Below, piece after piece: positions 6,113 to 6,783 of a stretch of DNA of 6,783 nucleotides. The DNA comes from Dehalococcoidia bacterium. GTDB taxonomy: Bacteria > Chloroflexota > Dehalococcoidia > Dehalococcoidales > DAOWJH01. The notes under the pieces were generated by a model that made no database searches, was not told where the DNA came from, and saw only the letters and a program-made list of their open reading frames with translations. The translations under genes and the position numbers were made by a program. Positions within the stretch are counted from its first letter, which is position 1, and each line of letters opens with the position of its first letter. The stretch is taken from contig DAOWJH010000090.1 of the NCBI GenBank assembly GCA_030640495.1, forward strand, positions 1-6,783, written 5' to 3'.

Positions 6113-6168
6113 GATAGCCAAAGCAAAGTCAGGAATAAAAACGGCATTGTCAGGTTGAAGTCCGTTTA

Positions 6169-6190
6169 GATTGGCAGCCTCAAGCCAATC
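6169..6190 (+). terminator. Hairpin downstream of the duplicated-domain gene
   Basis: GATTGGC (6169-6175) and GCCAATC (6184-6190) pair perfectly over 7 bp around an 8-nt loop, 57 bp after the stop at 6112. There is no U-run, so it may be a weak terminator or a stabilising 3' hairpin. Confidence 0.35.
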
Positions 6191-6246
6191 CAAGCCACAC
6201 CCTTTCCTGGTGGTTACCCCTTTGTCTTGTCCGTAACTCGTGTCCT

Positions 6247-6275
6247 TTGACAAATGGTGTTGGATATAATAGTCT
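6247..6275 (+). promoter_or_regulatory. Predicted promoter of tRNA-Asn inside repeat copy 3
   Basis: A perfect TTGACA (6247-6252), a 17-nt spacer and TAGTCT (6270-6275). TATAAT at 6265-6270 is a better -10 but only 12 nt away. It is the only clear promoter-like pair in front of the tRNA, whose 5' end would then be processed from a leader of about 100 nt. Confidence 0.45.
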
Positions 6276-6380
6276 AATGCTGGGCTATGGGGCTGGGATA
6301 GGAGACAAACGGCTGTTAGAAAAACGGGAATAAGCCTTTTTAAAATGGAAGCCCAGGAACTATCCAGGCTCAGTAGCCAT
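6247..6380 (+). repeat. Diverged third copy of the dispersed repeat, upstream of tRNA-Asn
   Basis: The landmarks are collinear with copy 1. TTGAC at 6247, TATAAT 18 nt later (the same offset as copy 1), ATAAGC at 6330, and a 27-nt block at 6354-6380 that matches 1863-1889 at 24 positions; TTGAC to this block is 107 nt here and 105 nt in copy 1. The middle is poorly conserved and the inverted-repeat ends are not clear. The block ends 5 bp before the tRNA gene. Confidence 0.5.
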
Positions 6381-6385
6381 AGTGT

Positions 6386-6457
6386 TCCCCGATAGCTCAA
6401 TGGTAGAGCGGGCGGCTGTTAACCGCTAGGTTGTGGGTTCAAGTCCTACTCGGGGAG
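6386..6457 (+). tRNA. tRNA-Asn (anticodon GTT)
   Basis: A complete 72-nt cloverleaf. Acceptor TCCCCGA (6386-6392) pairs with TCGGGGA (6450-6456), discriminator G6457. The D stem is GCTC/GAGC, the anticodon stem GGCGG/CCGCT with loop CTGTTAA (6416-6422) and anticodon GTT at 6418-6420, the variable loop AGGTT, and the T stem GTGGG/CCTAC with loop TTCAAGT. The 3' CCA is not encoded and must be added by nucleotidyltransferase. A discriminator G suits bacterial tRNA-Asn. It stands alone, without neighbouring tRNAs, and converges with the PAP2-like gene. Confidence 0.97.
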
Positions 6458-6476
6458 CTTATTATTTTTGCTGGTT

Positions 6477-6498
6477 AAAAATATCTCCGATGCTTCGG
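6477..6498 (-). terminator. Weak intrinsic terminator of the PAP2-like gene
   Basis: Read on the minus strand, CCGA-AGCA-TCGG (6498 to 6487) forms a short GC-rich tetraloop hairpin, followed after five bases by TTTTT (6481 to 6477). It lies 27 bp after the stop codon of the minus-strand gene. The stem is only 4 bp, so it is a modest candidate. Confidence 0.35.
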
Positions 6499-6524
6499 TC
6501 AGTGGTGTCGGTGAGCTGCACGAG

Positions 6525-6783
6525 CTAAACCAGGCCAAAAAGATAAAACACCACAACTACTATTGAAGCAGCTAGAAGAGCACCAGTAGCCACTTGAGCT
6601 GGTGAGTGATGCTCCAGCTCTATCCTTGCCCAGGCAACTAAAGGAACTAGAACAACAATTACGGCAACTATCCAGCCGTATAAAATAATCAACACTGTTA
6701 CTGAAGCAGCTATAAAAGCAGTGTGAATGCTTACCTTCCACCATAGATTTATACCCATAAATACGACTACGGCTGAAACTCCA
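6525..6783 (-). CDS. PAP2-like membrane phosphatase, C-terminal part
   Basis: The frame is open to the right window edge, so the ATG at 6758 is internal and the gene starts outside the window. The visible 86 residues begin GVSAVVVFMGINLWWKVSIH and hold at least three hydrophobic helices. Two segments match PAP2 superfamily signatures in altered form: WKVSIHTAF for the usual PSGHT motif 2 (His kept), and ARIELEHHSPAQVATGALLA for motif 3, SR-x5-H-x3-D (Arg and His kept, the Asp replaced). PAP2 proteins dephosphorylate lipid and polyprenyl phosphates at the membrane. Substitution of Ser-Gly and of the Asp suggests a divergent subfamily or altered activity. Motif 1 lies outside the window. Confidence 0.65.
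   Translation of the reverse strand, partial: GVSAVVVFMGINLWWKVSIHTAFIAASVTVLIILYGWIVAVIVVLVPLVAWARIELEHHSPAQVATGALLAASIVVVVFYLFGLV

Noticed and set aside
6265..6270. Perfect TATAAT as the -10 of the tRNA promoter
   Set aside because: It is only 12 nt from the TTGACA and no good -35 lies at 16-18 nt; the hexamer at the 17-nt spacing was preferred, but the choice is not certain.
6104..6400. 98-codon minus-strand frame
   Set aside because: It overlaps the tRNA 5' half and the diverged repeat, and has no ribosome site or recognisable motif.
1..6783. CRISPR array, toxin-antitoxin or phage genes
   Set aside because: No short regularly spaced repeats, no cas-like, toxin-like or phage structural reading frames were seen.

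Overview
The window is a 6.8-kb stretch of mid-GC bacterial chromosome. It holds five substantial protein genes (two of them cut by the window edges), one tRNA gene, one gene remnant, one possible small gene and a dispersed non-coding repeat family. The PAS hybrid-kinase style, the split inositol-phosphate-type gene pair and the tRNA without encoded CCA would suit a Chloroflexota (Dehalococcoidia-like) genome. That assignment is inference from protein style, not proof.

Left part, minus strand (1515 down to 1): a compact three-gene operon. It encodes a sugar/inositol-phosphate nucleotidyltransferase, a CDP-alcohol phosphatidyltransferase-family membrane enzyme, and the first 47 codons of an HAD phosphatase (DFDGT motif, MtnX-like start). 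The order activate (CTP), condense (CDP-alcohol), dephosphorylate (HAD) fits di-myo-inositol-phosphate or a related phosphodiester solute or polar lipid. A sigma70-type promoter and a cluster of inverted repeats lie upstream.

Middle part, plus strand (2188-4587): a possible 51-residue coiled-coil ORF overlaps the start of a 690-residue membrane sensor histidine kinase (TM, dCache-like sensor, TM, PAS, HisKA, HATPase). The PAS segment is far more AT-rich than the rest of the gene, which suggests a domain swap. Just downstream lie about 21 recognisable codons of a response-regulator receiver domain that breaks off abruptly, so the kinase appears to have lost its adjacent partner. A short IS21-like end motif follows the break.

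Right part: a 412-residue membrane-anchored protein is built of two direct copies of one domain at an exact 182-residue spacing. It is followed by tRNA-Asn(GTT) on the plus strand and the C-terminal part of a PAP2-like membrane protein on the minus strand.

Threading through the plus-strand intergenic regions is a repeat of about 123 bp. Two copies are about 92% identical (1743-1865, 4584-4706), and one is diverged (about 6247-6380). The two good copies have inverted-repeat ends. All three copies carry a sigma70-like promoter pointing at the next gene (kinase, duplicated-domain protein, tRNA). This mobile-promoter-like element is the least explained feature of the window.
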